The notes: a model not told the origin generated them from the sequence alone. DNA of 64,000 bases from Sipunculus nudus (GCA_026874595.1 CM049317.1:57088618-57152617), one strand, 5' to 3'. Numbered from the stretch's first letter, positions 51,512 to 64,000 are shown. Numbers and translations: made by a program.

Positions 51512-52050
51512 ATTTGTATTTTCAGAGACACACCGTGCAAGGAAAGTGTATAATACAAAGAGGAGTAACACTATAAAAGTCGTGCATTCAAGTCAAGAAT
51601 TGTTTGGCTAACATTTAGATTTGGACATTTGTTATTCAAAATAAAAGTATTGAGACCCAGCCCCGAATGCGTCAAGGCTACATAGACACCCGACAGAAAA
51701 CTAGAGAGAAGCCAATTGACAGGAGTTAAAGTCAAATTAACATGGTCAACTTATTTTGTGTGTCAACAAATCACCTCGATGCAAACTCACCATGAGTGAA
51801 AATAACATACATCCGTGGTGTGTAAGAGTGTAACCTTTTAGGAACAATATTACGTTTCAATCTAGTTCAATTAAAAATGAAAATAATTCATGACAATTCA
51901 ATTACAAATTATTTCAATTTAGTGTGTTTGGAAGAAAATTTCAATTTCATTTCAATTACCTTAATTCCAATTAAATTAAAAATTTAAGAAATGTTTTAAT
52001 CTTTTGTATAAGAGCATGTGTGCATACATGTGAGCAGTGTGTATTTGTGC

Positions 52051-52170
<120 letters not shown>

Positions 52171-52830
52171 AAATGTAACACAGGGTCTAACCGAGATTTA
52201 GCATCATTTCTATCCTCCTTGTTGTGTCATCAACTTTAAGATATCAATTCCAATTGCTATAATCTAATTTCAGTTAAGGTATCTGTTGATGAGAAGTATT
52301 CTATAATAATGAAAGCTACATTTATATACTGTACACACAGAATCGGACATACAAAATGTGCATGCATGTATCATAGGAAATCAAACTGCAGCCTAGTTTA
52401 TTCGAGCCTCAATCCCTCATTCATATTCATTCAAATCCAATTAATTTTTTTTATTCAGTTCATTTCCAAATTTTACGAATTTCCTTCAATTCGATGTCAA
52501 TTTCAATTCAACAGGGAATTGTCCCAAGGACTGTAAGACAATGTATTACTGGTTATACGCCAAACTGCTATATGCAGTTAAGGTTTATGCTGTAGAGAAG
52601 TCTTATATGCTAGTGAAAAGGATATAGAAAGTACATTTAAAATGTATACACGGGTAATTACAGTTCAGCGCATGCTGAAATGTTTCCTAAACCAAAATAA
52701 GATCAAAATATACTATGACAACGAAGGCGCCTGCTCTGGACATCCAATAAACCAACTATGCCTGATCTAGCGCCACCCTTGGGTAATAAAATGTCTCTGT
52801 TACACACACAGCATTGTGTCGACAACGAGG

Positions 52831-52845
52831 CCAAGGTCAAGGTCG
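52831..52845. promoter_or_regulatory. two overlapping FTZ-F1/NR5A-type sites
   Basis: CCAAGGTCA (52831) and TCAAGGTCG (52837) overlap and both fit the YCAAGGYCR consensus of monomer-binding NR5A receptors. Binding is inferred from the motif alone. Confidence 0.25.
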
Positions 52846-54065
52846 GCACTGAGGGAACAATAGAACTGGTGCTTTTTGCTTGTAAGAAATGGACAGTCTG
52901 GTACTAAATGTATGGCACAATGAGCGCTGAGTACACACTGGTTTATAGAATATTTGTATTAATTTCTGGGAAACATTGCTAGGCAAACGATATTGCAATT
53001 CTAAACCTCCAAGAGATTCCGGTAGTCTTATGAATGTGCAACAGTAATCTTAACTATATACTGCAACTAAACGACAATAAATGAATAAATAACATGGGGC
53101 ACCCGTATATGTAATGAGAAAATGCAAATGTATTTACACATACATACGTAAACTCACAAACTGGTGATGAACTTCGCATCAAATAAATTGTATTTTGAAT
53201 ATATAACTTGAATTTAATTAGTTTTTTTCCATAAAATAGTTTACATGTATGAAAAATTAAATTGTCTACTGAAGCGGCGATGATACTATAAATACCATTG
53301 ACCCTATAGGGGTTGATCAACGTATCGATGTATGGAAGGGTATCAATCCGTTAATTCGATACGGCTCACGGTATGTTGTATAAGGTTTTCCATTGTAAAG
53401 ACACATTTTCTTTCAGAATTTATGAATATTTATATTTTCTTGTGTTTTGTAGTATGAGTGGAATGTGTCAACATGTGGAAGATCGCAAATGTCCAAGAAG
53501 AAATCTCCATATTAATTAAAACAATGTATATACCAGATGGAAAAGGTATGTACTATTATCTTTTTATAATTTAAAATCATTCGTTATATATACAGCATAG
53601 CAAACATAACGAATCAATAATAAGGACATACATATCGTCAATACGTATATCTCGTATCGCCATTAGTGTATTCCCCTATGTAGTGTACCTGAAAAGGCCG
53701 AATGATTGCCTGCAGTGATAACGTTTAACATTAATGTGTCTGGATAAATATTGTTGTGTCAGATATATACAAATAATGACACATGTACCGCTAATGCTTC
53801 AATGGTACAGGAGGTAAACTGTACAAGTACTGAAACTATTTTGTTTTGATATGTCACTTATTATTTATTACCTATTAAAACCAAACTTATGTGAAATATC
53901 CAAAGTTCAATATAGCTCTCACATTTATTTAATGTATGCGTATTGATTATATGTTTTATATTTTCCGTTTATGTCTTAAGAGATAGGTGTTCAAATTAGG
54001 TGTTGTGAGAAAAATTAAAATAATAAAAGTTAAAAATATAATAAAATAAAAATACAATTATAATA

Positions 54066-54090
54066 ATCATCATCATCATCATCATCATCC
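54066..54090. repeat. (ATC)n microsatellite
   Basis: Eight ATC units. Confidence 0.85.
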
Positions 54091-54279
54091 TCATTACCTG
54101 AATAATAACAATAACACTGGTATGACATAGGAAGACACCTATTATCATATAATAATAGGGGAATTAGAAAACTCGTAGAAACAATATCTACAAAAACAAT
54201 GGGAACAGAGAGTAACCAGTAGTGATCGCCCATTTGAATATCAAGAGAGGGGGGCATTCCTGAGGGAATTAGAAAGAGT

Positions 54280-54780
54280 CGTAACAGCGGCCCCTGCATG
54301 TTTACGAGAGTCACTTTGCTGTGACAGTGTCTACAGCCCCTGCCGTAATGTCGTCAGACCTTGTTGTGTAGCGACAGGGCTTTGTTTATACACTCGCTAC
54401 AACTAAGCGCTGAACGCCTGGGTCTAAGAGTACGTGGCCCCGTGTTTGCCGAACTAATTTATCAGTAGCGGCTGCCAAGCATTGCCGGGCGGTCGGGCAA
54501 TAACTGTTTCCTTCGCGAATGCTCCCAATCATACCTGAAACATCCAGTTATCGCTAACTTCTCCGATATTCAGTTATTCTTACTGTAAAACCCTAAAACT
54601 AATACGTCATCAATAATTGCGAAAGGTTTAGGATTCCTCTTAACACCGAAGGATTGTCTTTTCGGATGCCACAACTCCTCTTGTCCAATTTACTATGACT
54701 GTTGTCTCGTAAGAGCTAGGCATTTATAGTTTAAGTAAAGTACTCGTGTCGGATCCGTTGAAAGCTTGTTGTAGCCATGG
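54280..54780. promoter_or_regulatory. GC-richer unique intronic island
   Basis: About 500 bp of unique sequence with few frames, unlike the AT-rich flanks, including a TTTATCAG and several TTTAT motifs. Candidate enhancer by texture and position only. Confidence 0.3.
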
Positions 54781-55568
54781 GGACCAGTTACTAAACCTGA
54801 ACATGTTGTTGTTGTTTATCATTTGAATAAAAAAAACTGCAGGGAACAAAATGCAGTGTTCAATATATCACCCCTTTAGCTATGACCTTCCCAGAAACAC
54901 AAACAAAGGTATTTTTTATTACTGCCAGGTCTACTTTATATAATTAAGTCGACTTGACATCAGGTAACTTGAAATCAAACGAGTTTGTCCTTTTATAAGA
55001 TTGAAGAATGCTTACCTTAAATAATTATTTAACATGTTTACATTCATTTAATTTATTTCACTATAACTATTTAATTGTAACATGTAACAAATTGTAAACA
55101 TGTAATTATGTTCCAATGATAATTGACGAAAAAAATAAGAGCACCTTGTCTTCAATTTACAAATGTACAGTGATCCTTGTTTCATATTCTTTGTTTGTCT
55201 GTGTTTTTTTCTCGTTCCATCCGAAGGAATATGGATATAACTGAGCCCTTCGATCTGGTTCGACATTACACCTCAGAACTGCATGTAGGGTTGTGTTTGA
55301 ATAGCGTTTCAGTTTTCACCTTAATTTAGAAATGGTGCACAAAAGTTGCTGGGCTACGTTGTGTGTGCATGAGACTTTTGGGATCCCGTCAAAACTAGTG
55401 GAATGAGACAGACCTACTTGATAGCCATTGAGATATGGTGTCTATACTTAAATGTCAAGGTAAACATTCCAAAGGTTTGCTTTTTGTGTCCATTTAACTG
55501 AAAACGGTTCGATAAGAGGAGAGTTTGGAAAAAAATTCAAAATTACACGACATGAAGAATAAAGTAGA

Positions 55569-55570
<2 letters not shown>

Positions 55571-55610
<40 letters not shown>

Positions 55611-55611
55611 C
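55571..55611. repeat. (TA)n microsatellite
   Basis: Simple TA tract. Confidence 0.9.
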
Positions 55612-56352
55612 GCTCTATTGCATATCTGATAAACGTATTAAGGGCAACGTTTTGTTTTACATTATATAGTTTCTTTGAGTATACCAGTGTACAATTGGGA
55701 TCAGTCTTGCTTATACTGTATCATATAAATATCATAGAATTTCAGTTGCATGGGGCCGTATATATAAAACAAGCATTAATGGACCATGCAGCTAGTCAGT
55801 ACCAACTGGTGACACGCTAATCATTCTATAGCTTTTTCACCTCGTTTAATCCTCCAATTGTTGGCTATTGATATATGGGATATAAAGAGGAAACACGTGT
55901 ACTGTTATTTGCCAGTATTTCAATATCAGGAGACTAGGAAATAAACACAAACCTAATCATACTGCAGCCTGGAGCACATAAACTTGTTATCATACACAGA
56001 CACAAACACAAAAATGTCATATAATAGTTGTATGTTGCAGCCAATAAATCATTTCTCTTTCGACTGTAGTCCTACCAGTATAACGACAGATGGTATTTGT
56101 ATTTGTATCATTTTACTGATAATGCCTGCATATGTTGACCTACTATCGGTGTGATTTTTTTTATCACTATACTATCAATAGGTATGTCTGCATGTTATGA
56201 TATTTTTATGATATTCCTTCTTAACATTCATTTAACAGACAAATAAAATGCACCAACTGGAAATTTTTAGTTCTGTATTTATATTTCATGTTTGAAATTC
56301 AAAGCTCTATTGAATTTATGATTATTGGTACCTTCATTAATATGTCACTAAA

Positions 56353-56475
56353 ATATACATATACATCCATAAATACATACATACTCATACTTACATATAT
56401 ACCTACATACACACATACATACATACATACATACATACATACATACACACATACATACATATACATACATATACA
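56353..56475. repeat. (CATA)n microsatellite
   Basis: Imperfect CATA/CACA units; a weaker copy of the same texture is at 56630-56700. Confidence 0.85.
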
Positions 56476-56971
56476 GAGAGATGAATGAATATAGTCAAGC
56501 TGGTACATGGTCTATAGAAATGGAACATAAATACACAGAAAAGTCGGTTCATATACTCTTTATATACATGCATCGGCAGTGAACCAACTTAACTGTGTAT
56601 TCATGTTCCATTTCTATAAAAAAAACAGACATACATACATACTCATAAACATATATACAGACACACATACATACATATACATATATACATATATGCAGAC
56701 ATCCAAAAACCGCATAACCACACGCACACATAAAACACAGATACACAGATTATATATTATTATATCATAAACCATGAAACGGCAGCCACATATATATCAT
56801 GAATACATATATAAAGTATGTGTTCAAACATATGCATTGGGCGCACTTTATCTGCAATTTGTAATGTGTCCGGAATCGTGTCTTGTTTACAACTAAACAT
56901 AGAATCTGACTTACCAAAATTGATTACATTAAAATATTAATTCTTGTAGCAATAAACCCTCACATGCTGGA

Positions 56972-56973
<2 letters not shown>

Positions 56974-57020
<47 letters not shown>
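56974..57020. repeat. (TA)n microsatellite
   Basis: Simple TA tract. Confidence 0.9.
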
Positions 57021-57021
<1 letters not shown>

Positions 57022-57289
57022 TAGGAAGTGCAGGGTTCCTTTGTTTGATATATCTGCTTCTCTTAATTCTTGCAGCCTGAAAATAACTTGTCTGGACCGT
57101 GAACCTGGGAACTGTTAGAAATAATCATCGGTGTCACGTGGCCTGCTGACACATCAGGTGAGGTATTATTACTTATATAATTATTATCATTACAGGATAT
57201 GTGGAAGGTATTATCGCGTACGATCAACAAACCAGTGCTGTGTAATACATGCACTACAGGTATATGTATAAAGGGGCATTCCGTCGTTA

Positions 57290-57830
57290 TCTCTGTTTTA
57301 CGGTCTTTCTATTTCTGTATCTATGTCTATGTTTCTGTTATCTCTGCGTCTCTCTTTCTCTGTTTTTTTTTCGGTATCTATCTCTGCGTTTCTCTCTCTC
57401 TCTGTTTTTTTTTTTTTTGTGTCTATCCCTGCGTCTCTCTTTCTCTGTTTCTCTGTGTCTATCTCTGCGTCTCTCTCTCTCTTCCTCTGTTTTTCTGTGT
57501 CTATATATCTCTGCGTCTCCCCTATTCTCTGTCTTTTTGTGTCTATCTCTGCGTATCTCTCTCTCCCTGTTTTTTGTGTCTATCTCTGTGACTCTCTCTC
57601 TGTTTTCCTGTGTCTATCTTTCACTCTGTCTATATCTGATCATCTGCGTCTTTCTCACTGTTCATCTCTCTGATTTTCTGTGTTTGGCTAAATCTTTGCC
57701 TGTCCCTGTGTCCCTCTGTTTTTTTTTTATTGTCTTTTTATCTGTGTCTATATCTGATGTTTTTTCCCTTTCTATCATTGTGTCCCTCTCTGTTTTTCTG
57801 TGTTGTCTATCTCTGTGCCTCTCTTTAGAG
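57290..57830. repeat. CT-rich degenerate minisatellite
   Basis: Units of roughly 30-60 bp of the form TCTCTCT-CTGTTTTTCTGTGTC-TATCTCTGCG recur about ten times with changes. Long plus-strand frames here (up to 206 codons, Ser/Leu/Phe-rich) are repeat artefacts. Confidence 0.8.
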
Positions 57831-58260
57831 ATCGGGCTTTTATTTGCCAACTTTAACACTGAGATTTAGTTGTTTTCATAAATGACTGCATGTCTCCCTC
57901 CTATTTAGCATTCATGCCTACCTGCCTGCCTGTCTCTCTGTCCGTGTCCCATTTTAGTATGTCTACACACATACATACGTATATATATGAAGGTATTACT
58001 TCATGTGTATGACTTTTCTTGATCATGTCATCATTAAGCTTTACAAATCAAGAGCAATAACATATGCGGTTTGTCTAAGCATATATGTCCCTTAAATACA
58101 AAATTTTGATTTGCTAATCTGGATACTGATTTTTCAAGGCTTTTGAATGTCTGCCTATATGTGTGTCTGCTTTTTTCTCTTTATATACATACATACATAT
58201 ATACATAGATATATAAACATTATATTCATTTAACTAAACCTTGACATATATACACACAAT

Positions 58261-58284
58261 TTATATATATATAAATATATATAA

Positions 58285-58331
<47 letters not shown>
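58261..58331. repeat. (TA)n microsatellite
   Basis: TA tract with a TAAATA-interrupted left part. Confidence 0.9.
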
Positions 58332-58332
<1 letters not shown>

Positions 58333-58489
58333 CTATAACACGCAATCATACCCGTGCATATAAACAGACAATTCTAATGAGTGAACACGTTAGGGGTTAT
58401 GAATCTAAAAATAATAAATGGCACATGCAAACGTGTCATTATTAAAAGCCAATTTTATGCAAGAAGTAGTTATCTGTATATGTTTTCTT

Positions 58490-58910
58490 GGCCAGTGTTA
58501 TAAGTTATCTTTCACAAGCGATAACATGTGTGGTTTGTCTGAGAATCTAAGTAGATGTAATACTAGACAACGATATAAACATACTTCCACATGACATGGT
58601 TTCAAATTTGAAACATCTAAATGGGATTTTAAGTATGGTGTAAGAGAAGACAATAAATCTGGCCGTGGACAGAGATGGGCCAAGCGTAACACTGTGGTCT
58701 CATATATCTGTGTCGTGTGTCTGTCAGTGACCACTGTCCGTACTAGGCGCACCCTGGCAGTTTCTGGCGGGGATCATATTCAACGCTTGCAGCACTGCGT
58801 TAGCCGATATGATACAGAACTTAGGCTCAGCAGAACTAATTAATACAGTCTGGCTGTCAAATCACCCTCTGGTTTCTATCATATTGCAAATCGGACCAAA
58901 GGACTGGCTT
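58490..58910. other. GC-richer intronic island
   Basis: Unique sequence; an 84-codon minus-strand frame at 58498-58752 has no recognisable domain. Confidence 0.25.
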
Positions 58911-59411
58911 TTTGCATTCGTTATAATTGCTAATAGTATATTGGTACGTGTTGCCCATTCACAATATTAACATGAGACAGATGCAGTTTGTAAAATCGAA
59001 AATATTAATGATTTCAGTAACTCTCTTAAAACACCACTGAGACCAATGATTTTTTATAAAATGTTTGTGATTTGCTTTTTTGTCTTCACGAAAGTCAGAA
59101 TTATCCTTGTAGTTATATAAATATTCATTGTGTGTCAATCAATAAAGGAAATATTTTTTTTCCAGAGTCACAGGTCAAATGGATGATTATTCATTTGCTT
59201 TGTCAGTGAAATGATGCATACATTTAATCAGGCATTTTGCCTGTCCAGTACATTTGGGGAAAAAACTTATACATGTTTATATTTCAAATTAACAGACATT
59301 AATCTAATTGATTTGGGAGAACATCAACCAGGTTTCAAAACCATTTGTGCATCACATGAAACGGACAGTATGTGCTGATTGTGTGAAGGTTAAGCATTTA
59401 AAGGAAACATT

Positions 59412-59413
<2 letters not shown>

Positions 59414-59468
<55 letters not shown>
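59414..59468. repeat. (TA)n microsatellite
   Basis: About 27 TA units. Confidence 0.95.
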
Positions 59469-59471
<3 letters not shown>

Positions 59472-60356
59472 TAAAAATCAATTTGGTCATCCTTAATTGC
59501 AAGTAGATTAAGAGAATATATGCTTAAACTGTATATTTTAATTTTATCTCACCTAATAACACTGTATTTCAATACTGAACGCTGGAAAAAACTGAAGCTT
59601 AATTTGTAATTTATGAATATATTAACCCATTTGCGGTTTATATGTGTCTTACACGAAAAAAAAAATCGGTTACAACTGAGACACAAAAGCATATTTATAT
59701 ACCTTTTCATAACCCAGAAATATTTCATGCTTTGATGTCGTTTTCAGATTTAATACACCCTGACTTGACATAAAACTGTTAAAATACGCTATAAATTGAT
59801 TACAGGCTGCAAATATTTAAGCACATTTTAGCAGACACTAAATTTAATTAATTTAAATATGAAATTACTAGAAAGAGTATGTATATATTAAAATGATTGT
59901 TGTATTTCTTATATTCAAGAATAGCTAAGAAGTACATGCTGCATATATATAATGCGTGTTGTGTAGAAATGACTTATTTTGCGGGCAAATTCTTGTACAA
60001 GGATTATTTTCAGGAGAAAGAAAAACAATGCAGAAGCCTTGGTAATGAAATACAGCAATCTTGGTAATGAAAGACCAATGCACGATTTACCAGTTTTTTG
60101 TAACCTTTGTGATTTTTACTTCTCGAAGGTTTTCATAACATCAGCAATATGAAGCCAAGTATTAGACCGTAAACATTATATGTGCACATCAATCACCAAG
60201 TAAATGATATATTTGGGTGTGTTGATATTTTGGATTGCGTGCTCTCCTTTAACAAGATTTATAAAGATGGCCCACGCATTTCCATCACAACCCAAACAAT
60301 TATCAGTTGTGTTTCTAAGAAAACAACTTAGCACACAGTCAGCATAAAGGTTATCT

Positions 60357-60360
<4 letters not shown>

Positions 60361-60435
<75 letters not shown>

Positions 60436-60440
60436 ATATG
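60361..60440. repeat. (TA)n microsatellite
   Basis: About 38 TA units with one slip. Confidence 0.95.
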
Positions 60441-60765
60441 TATATAGCATGAGAAAGTGCCTGCAAATACACATACACATCTACACACACATAAAACATA
60501 CTTTGTCCCACAATTCCACAACTGTGTCTAACATAAACCCCTGTGTTACAGCCATATAATTTTTTTCGTGTTAACATGGTATCTTAATCATAGTTCCTTA
60601 TAAATGCTACTTCAAAATGTTACATAAAACAATATGCTATCTGTTATTCATTATGCAAGATCCATTCAAGCCCCGTGTACCGCTTAAAGTACATATGTCC
60701 ACTCTTTAGTACATGCTGAAAAACGCTCTATCTATCATTAAGGACAAAGGTTTAAATCTATACAC

Positions 60766-60890
60766 TGTGGCGGATCCAAAGTTGGGGGGGGGGGGGGGAG
60801 GGAGCTTTCCGGACCAAATGACCCTTTTTTGTTTTCTTTAAGGCTTCCTGGTTTGGACCCTCCCCTTTCCAAAATACTGGATCCACCCCT
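60766..60890. mobile_element. possible small inverted-repeat element
   Basis: TGGCGGATCCA followed by a 16-base G-run at the left is roughly complementary to TGGATCCACCCC at the right. About 125 bp. The inverted match is short, so this is tentative. Confidence 0.35.
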
Positions 60891-62340
60891 TCCCCATGCA
60901 TATTAAGTAGTAACCCATACAGGACTCAGTTTTTTTTTGTAAAACTAAGACGCTAAAACAGGCGAAACCAAGACCTATCTAAATACTATTTGGACTAATG
61001 CTCCTGCAACTTATTCCGCTATACCGCCGGGGGTGCTAAGCTGTTCTGTCAGTGGTTCGTCTCTCACTAGTTTTCGGCTGAGAATAACTTGACCCTGCGT
61101 AAACTACAATTGTCACCTTAAGACCAGGTCCTTATGTATAATTATAAGTCTATAACATTCTACTACATGCCCCTAGGCAGTTTCCGCCAACCGACTTATT
61201 TCTGCGTATACACAAAACTGCGCAGAGGCCCTTGGGGTATGTATATACTTGTGGCTACATAGTATTTTATGCCCACTCAGGAAATGTTGTATACACTTAC
61301 CACCGTATAGTCCTATCTGTAAAATGGCGATATTATAACGGATTCTATGGATTTTTTTTAATTTCCTGGATTACGAGATATATTAATTACTAGAAAATTA
61401 AAACCAACCTAACCTTTGTGAGAACTTAATAGATATGATAAATGATCAATCGGCCTGTATTACTATATAGCATCTAATAGTATAATATTAATCATACTCA
61501 ATTACAAATTCAAAGATGTTTGATCTTAAGTACTTATGAACATCCTTTAGGAATAATCACCAAAATATGTATTATAAAACCAGGCTTGTTTGGCGAGGGT
61601 TGCATGGGATATGTTTACTGGAGAAAACTAGCATTTTGGGATGCTCACAAGAAACTTTACATGGAATTTAAAAATCCTGTTGGTTTGACGCAATGCATGG
61701 GCAAAACAAAGAATTATTAAATTCTAGAAACAGCTAATAAAACACAAAACAGGAATCTATCTGACTCGACACTCAAACACTGAAAACAGGAGCCAAAAAT
61801 AAGGATCATAAAACAATTTTTTTCATTAAATGACGATTTGGTAGCCAACTCTTCACATAAAAGTTTATACGGTCGTCAAACTTTTGAATATGATACTTCA
61901 GACTTCAGATGCCTATCAATGGCTAGGTACGCATGAATATAAAAGGCTCTGCTGCATATATTCAATTAAGATTTCACAGATTTATACATACATATATATA
62001 TATTATATGTATAATTATCACATTGCAGCAATCTACTATACAAATACTCTTCTATATCTTAATATCAAATTTATCATTTTCTGATTTCTATTTACAACTA
62101 CAGCAAATGATAGCAATGTAAGTTAATCATGAAAGTATCTAGAATGTATTATAGTTCAGTGATATATGTTTATAAATAATATACCTGCAAACTGTGATCA
62201 GATATTGTTTCCGCGGAAAATTTGGTTACCTTATCATTGAAGAAGGTACATATACTCAGTCACTGTCTATATTGCAAAGGGCTTAATGGTGAATAAAAAA
62301 CTGTTGCTTTTTCCCCCTTTTCTACTACAATATAAACCGA
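60891..62340. other. intronic sequence without recognisable features
   Basis: Mixed AT-rich DNA. Frames at 61520-61720 and 61884-62121 have no family resemblance; 61000-61260 is slightly GC-richer. Confidence 0.5.
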
Positions 62341-63047
62341 GTACATATTATAACAATGACTCAACTAGATGAACGGCAAGCCCACGGACCAACGTCAGAA
62401 CGTGCAGACACGAAATAACCAGAGTCAAAAAGCAACAGACTCGACCTTAGACTTGCTCTGTTCATAGTGCTATATTTATAACGTAATAAACAAGGAATAT
62501 GGGCTGTGTACCGGCCTGTATTTTTTTCCCGACGATGTCAATAGAGACAGCATGCAGTTTTACCACAAAGGTTGCAATAAAACGGTAAAATACACCCAGA
62601 AATCATCATCTTAACACCGTAAGTGTCCATTTACATGAGCTTAACGTGTTCAGTTATTATCTATACATCGTAAGGACGACACTATAATAATTTGCTACCT
62701 TGGTGCTCGGGAACAGCCGTTAAGGACTATTAATGCCCCATATAGATAATTAGTAGCAACGCGGAGCTCCATAACTGCACTTGAATCGCTGACACGGGGT
62801 CAAGCCGTGCGGCCTCGGCCCCAGAAACCATAAAACAACAACAAGCTGGTCCTATGATGTATTTCATGCAGTAAATATCAACAGAAACACAACAGAAGCT
62901 GTCTGAGACCCAGGCGGCACGAAGCCTTTACAACTTTAGTTGCAGCAAACGCACGGAAGAGGGAGTACTATACAGGGGCCCCCGTCAGCGGGCTAGGAAA
63001 CCAGCTGAGACGCCACACAGAGGAAGAGTAAAAGAATTTGTAGTTAC
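62340..63047 (-). promoter_or_regulatory. donor-proximal intron island of Hox5
   Basis: Unique GC-richer sequence directly after exon 1, with GCAATAAAAC and TTTTACC/GGTAAAA motifs near 62555-62595. Splice-proximal Hox introns often hold regulatory DNA; here that is inference from position and texture. Confidence 0.3.
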
Positions 63048-63603
63048 CATGGCCAAAATGCATTCGCCTCATCCACGGGTAGATGACTGGTTGGGATGGT
63101 ACAGGACTTGTTGAGTCCCCCTCTTCGCCATGCCTGTCGCCCGACCCCTGGGGGCCCCCGGGGGGCGGGCTGGAACCCGGTCTAGATGGCGATTTCTTCT
63201 CTACATTGGGATCTGGAGGCGACGGACTCCGCGCTTCATCGCTGGACACGGACTGTTCCTGTGTAGGTGCAGGGGTTTTCATGCCTGTGGGGTACGTCCC
63301 ACCCTCCTGCCTCGGGGTCGGAGGGTTGTTCCCCACCATGGCGGTTCGGCCAGGCGAGTGTTCGGTCGAGGGAGGGCGGTTTATCCTCGGCGAATCAGCG
63401 TACCGGTCGCCATTTTGCCCGGGCGGTGAGCCGCATGTAGTAGCGTAAGGATAGCCCGGCCGAACTGTGTGGTTGGCGCTCTGGGGGTAGCTCACATATG
63501 CGCCCGAGGGTGGGGAGTAGGCTCTTGGAGATGTGTCGCCAGCACTTTCTCGCCCGTTCTGGCTGTAGCAGTTAGGCAGCGGGTTGACAAAATAAGAACT
63601 CAT
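63048..63603 (-). CDS. Hox5: Hox5 (Scr-group) homeobox gene, coding exon 1
   Basis: This exon encodes the N-terminal 185 residues of a Hox transcription factor plus the first base of codon 186. I start it at the ATG at 63603-63601 because it opens with MSSYFVNPLPNCY, the conserved N-terminus of central-class Hox proteins. An in-frame ATG at 63720 would add 39 residues without Hox character and is more likely 5' UTR. Residues about 20-160 are rich in Pro, Ser and Gly and look disordered, usual for this family. The hexapeptide YPWM is at residues 175-178 in IYPWMRRMHFGH; in known Hox proteins this motif binds the PBC cofactor Extradenticle/Pbx. The exon ends G|GTAACT (intron starts at 63047), phase 1, seven residues after YPWM. 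The protein is expected to act in the nucleus in axial patterning. Hox5 rather than Hox4 or Lox5 is judged from the linker and the homeodomain in exon 2. Confidence 0.9.
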
Positions 63604-63724
63604 CTGCCAGATTGATTTAAGACTCCTCTCTCGGCCAATATACGTCGGAAATGCGGCACGGCTACATGAATTATAGTGGTTCTGATGTACGCGCTCTTGT
63701 ATAGGGCCTCGCATCAGCATTAAC

Positions 63725-63734
63725 CCATATATGG
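63725..63734. promoter_or_regulatory. CArG box upstream of Hox5
   Basis: CCATATATGG matches CC(A/T)6GG exactly, the serum response factor/MADS-box consensus. It lies about 120 bp upstream of the start codon. Occupancy is inference. Confidence 0.35.
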
Positions 63735-63777
63735 AGGGTCATATGACGGCGGGCAGCCAATCGTGCCGCTATCGCAG

Positions 63778-63790
63778 AGGTCAGGGGTCA
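63778..63790. promoter_or_regulatory. DR1 nuclear receptor site upstream of Hox5
   Basis: AGGTCA-G-GGGTCA is an exact RGGTCA direct repeat with one-base spacing, the preferred site of RXR, COUP-TF and HNF4 dimers. It is about 175 bp upstream of the start codon. The intron has three further DR1 sites. Confidence 0.4.
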
Positions 63791-64000
63791 AATGAATACA
63801 AATCACGTGCAATCCTCGGTGGAGCTTCGATTTTCTTATTTTGCAGGAGAATTTTTCTCTATATTGTGCACTTTGGTGTAAATCAGGAATGCCAGAAGAC
63901 CCGGGTTGGGTTAAGGACTGCATAAGCTTGTACCCGCAGCTTTATTTGTTCCTATAGTGTGTGGTCCCCTCACAGGGGCGCGTGTCGATTCAGCCTCAAA

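Larger units (their letters stand above)
63604..64000 (-). promoter_or_regulatory. Hox5 5' UTR and promoter-proximal region
   Basis: This is the sequence immediately upstream of the start codon, GC-richer than the window and free of microsatellites. It contains a CArG box (63725-63734), a CCAAT box in plus orientation (63757-63761), a DR1 nuclear-receptor site (63778-63790) and a CACGTG E-box (63804-63809). I see no convincing TATA box in the gene's direction, so the transcription start is not placed. Confidence 0.5.

Noticed and set aside
57199-57869. 206-, 130- and 116-codon frames rich in Ser, Leu and Phe
   Set aside because: They translate a CT-rich minisatellite in three overlapping frames; no signal peptide or membrane-protein logic and no splice support.
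63083-63448. Plus-strand frames of 121 and 99 codons opposite Hox5 exon 1
   Set aside because: Shadows of the GC-rich, Pro/Ser-rich Hox5 exon on the other strand.
63604-63720. N-terminal extension of Hox5 from the in-frame ATG at 63720
   Set aside because: The 39 added residues lack Hox features, and the conserved MSSYFVNP start lies at 63603.

Overview
This window looks like part of the Hox cluster of a lophotrochozoan animal, most likely a mollusc. The only protein-coding gene I can support is one Hox gene on the minus strand, which I call Hox5 (the Sex combs reduced ortholog group). Its first coding exon lies near the right edge (63603 down to 63048) and carries the conserved MSSYFVNP start and the YPWM hexapeptide. 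Its second exon (22593 down to 22316) carries the whole homeodomain and a short tail. The donor (63047) and acceptor (22594) are both canonical and both phase 1. Joining them restores a linker of the Scr type and gives a 277-residue protein. The intron is therefore about 40,454 bp, 63% of the window. The organism assignment rests on the homeodomain and its EHKLAHL tail, and on invertebrate-type repeats; I cannot name a species.

Layout: 1-22315 lies 3' of the gene. In a collinear cluster this would be the spacer towards Hox4, and it also holds the probable 3' UTR. I see no second homeobox and no mir-10 there. 22316-63047 is exon 2 plus the giant intron. 63048-63603 is exon 1, and 63604-64000 is the 5' UTR and promoter-proximal sequence.

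The non-coding sequence has three textures. First, about thirty long (TA)n tracts plus GA, TC, TATG, AAT and TATAA microsatellites, which create spurious YIYIYI reading frames. Second, small mobile elements recognised from terminal inverted repeats: a Harbinger-like MITE in two copies (34231-34566, 50184-50480), a 962-bp element with a CATAT duplication (33060-34021), MITEs at 6531-6962, 12175-12324 and about 20444-20597, a tRNA-derived SINE (about 30500-30812), an LTR-like segment (about 12350-13118) and an unnamed dispersed repeat in two copies (7690, 51284). Third, GC-richer non-repetitive islands of 300-800 bp separated by AT-rich DNA, the natural candidates for cis-regulatory sequence.

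In those islands and around the gene I see clustered transcription-factor motifs. DR1 nuclear-receptor sites occur at 37743, 37766, 38926 and, just upstream of the start codon, 63778. Four CACGTG E-boxes lie within 175 bp after the stop codon. A CArG box is at 63725, and tandem duplications carrying homeodomain-type sites are at 8671 and 32625. A perfect 48-bp palindrome is at 49102-49149. No CRISPR array, bacterial operon or clearly new multi-gene system is present; the interest is regulatory and in repeat biology.
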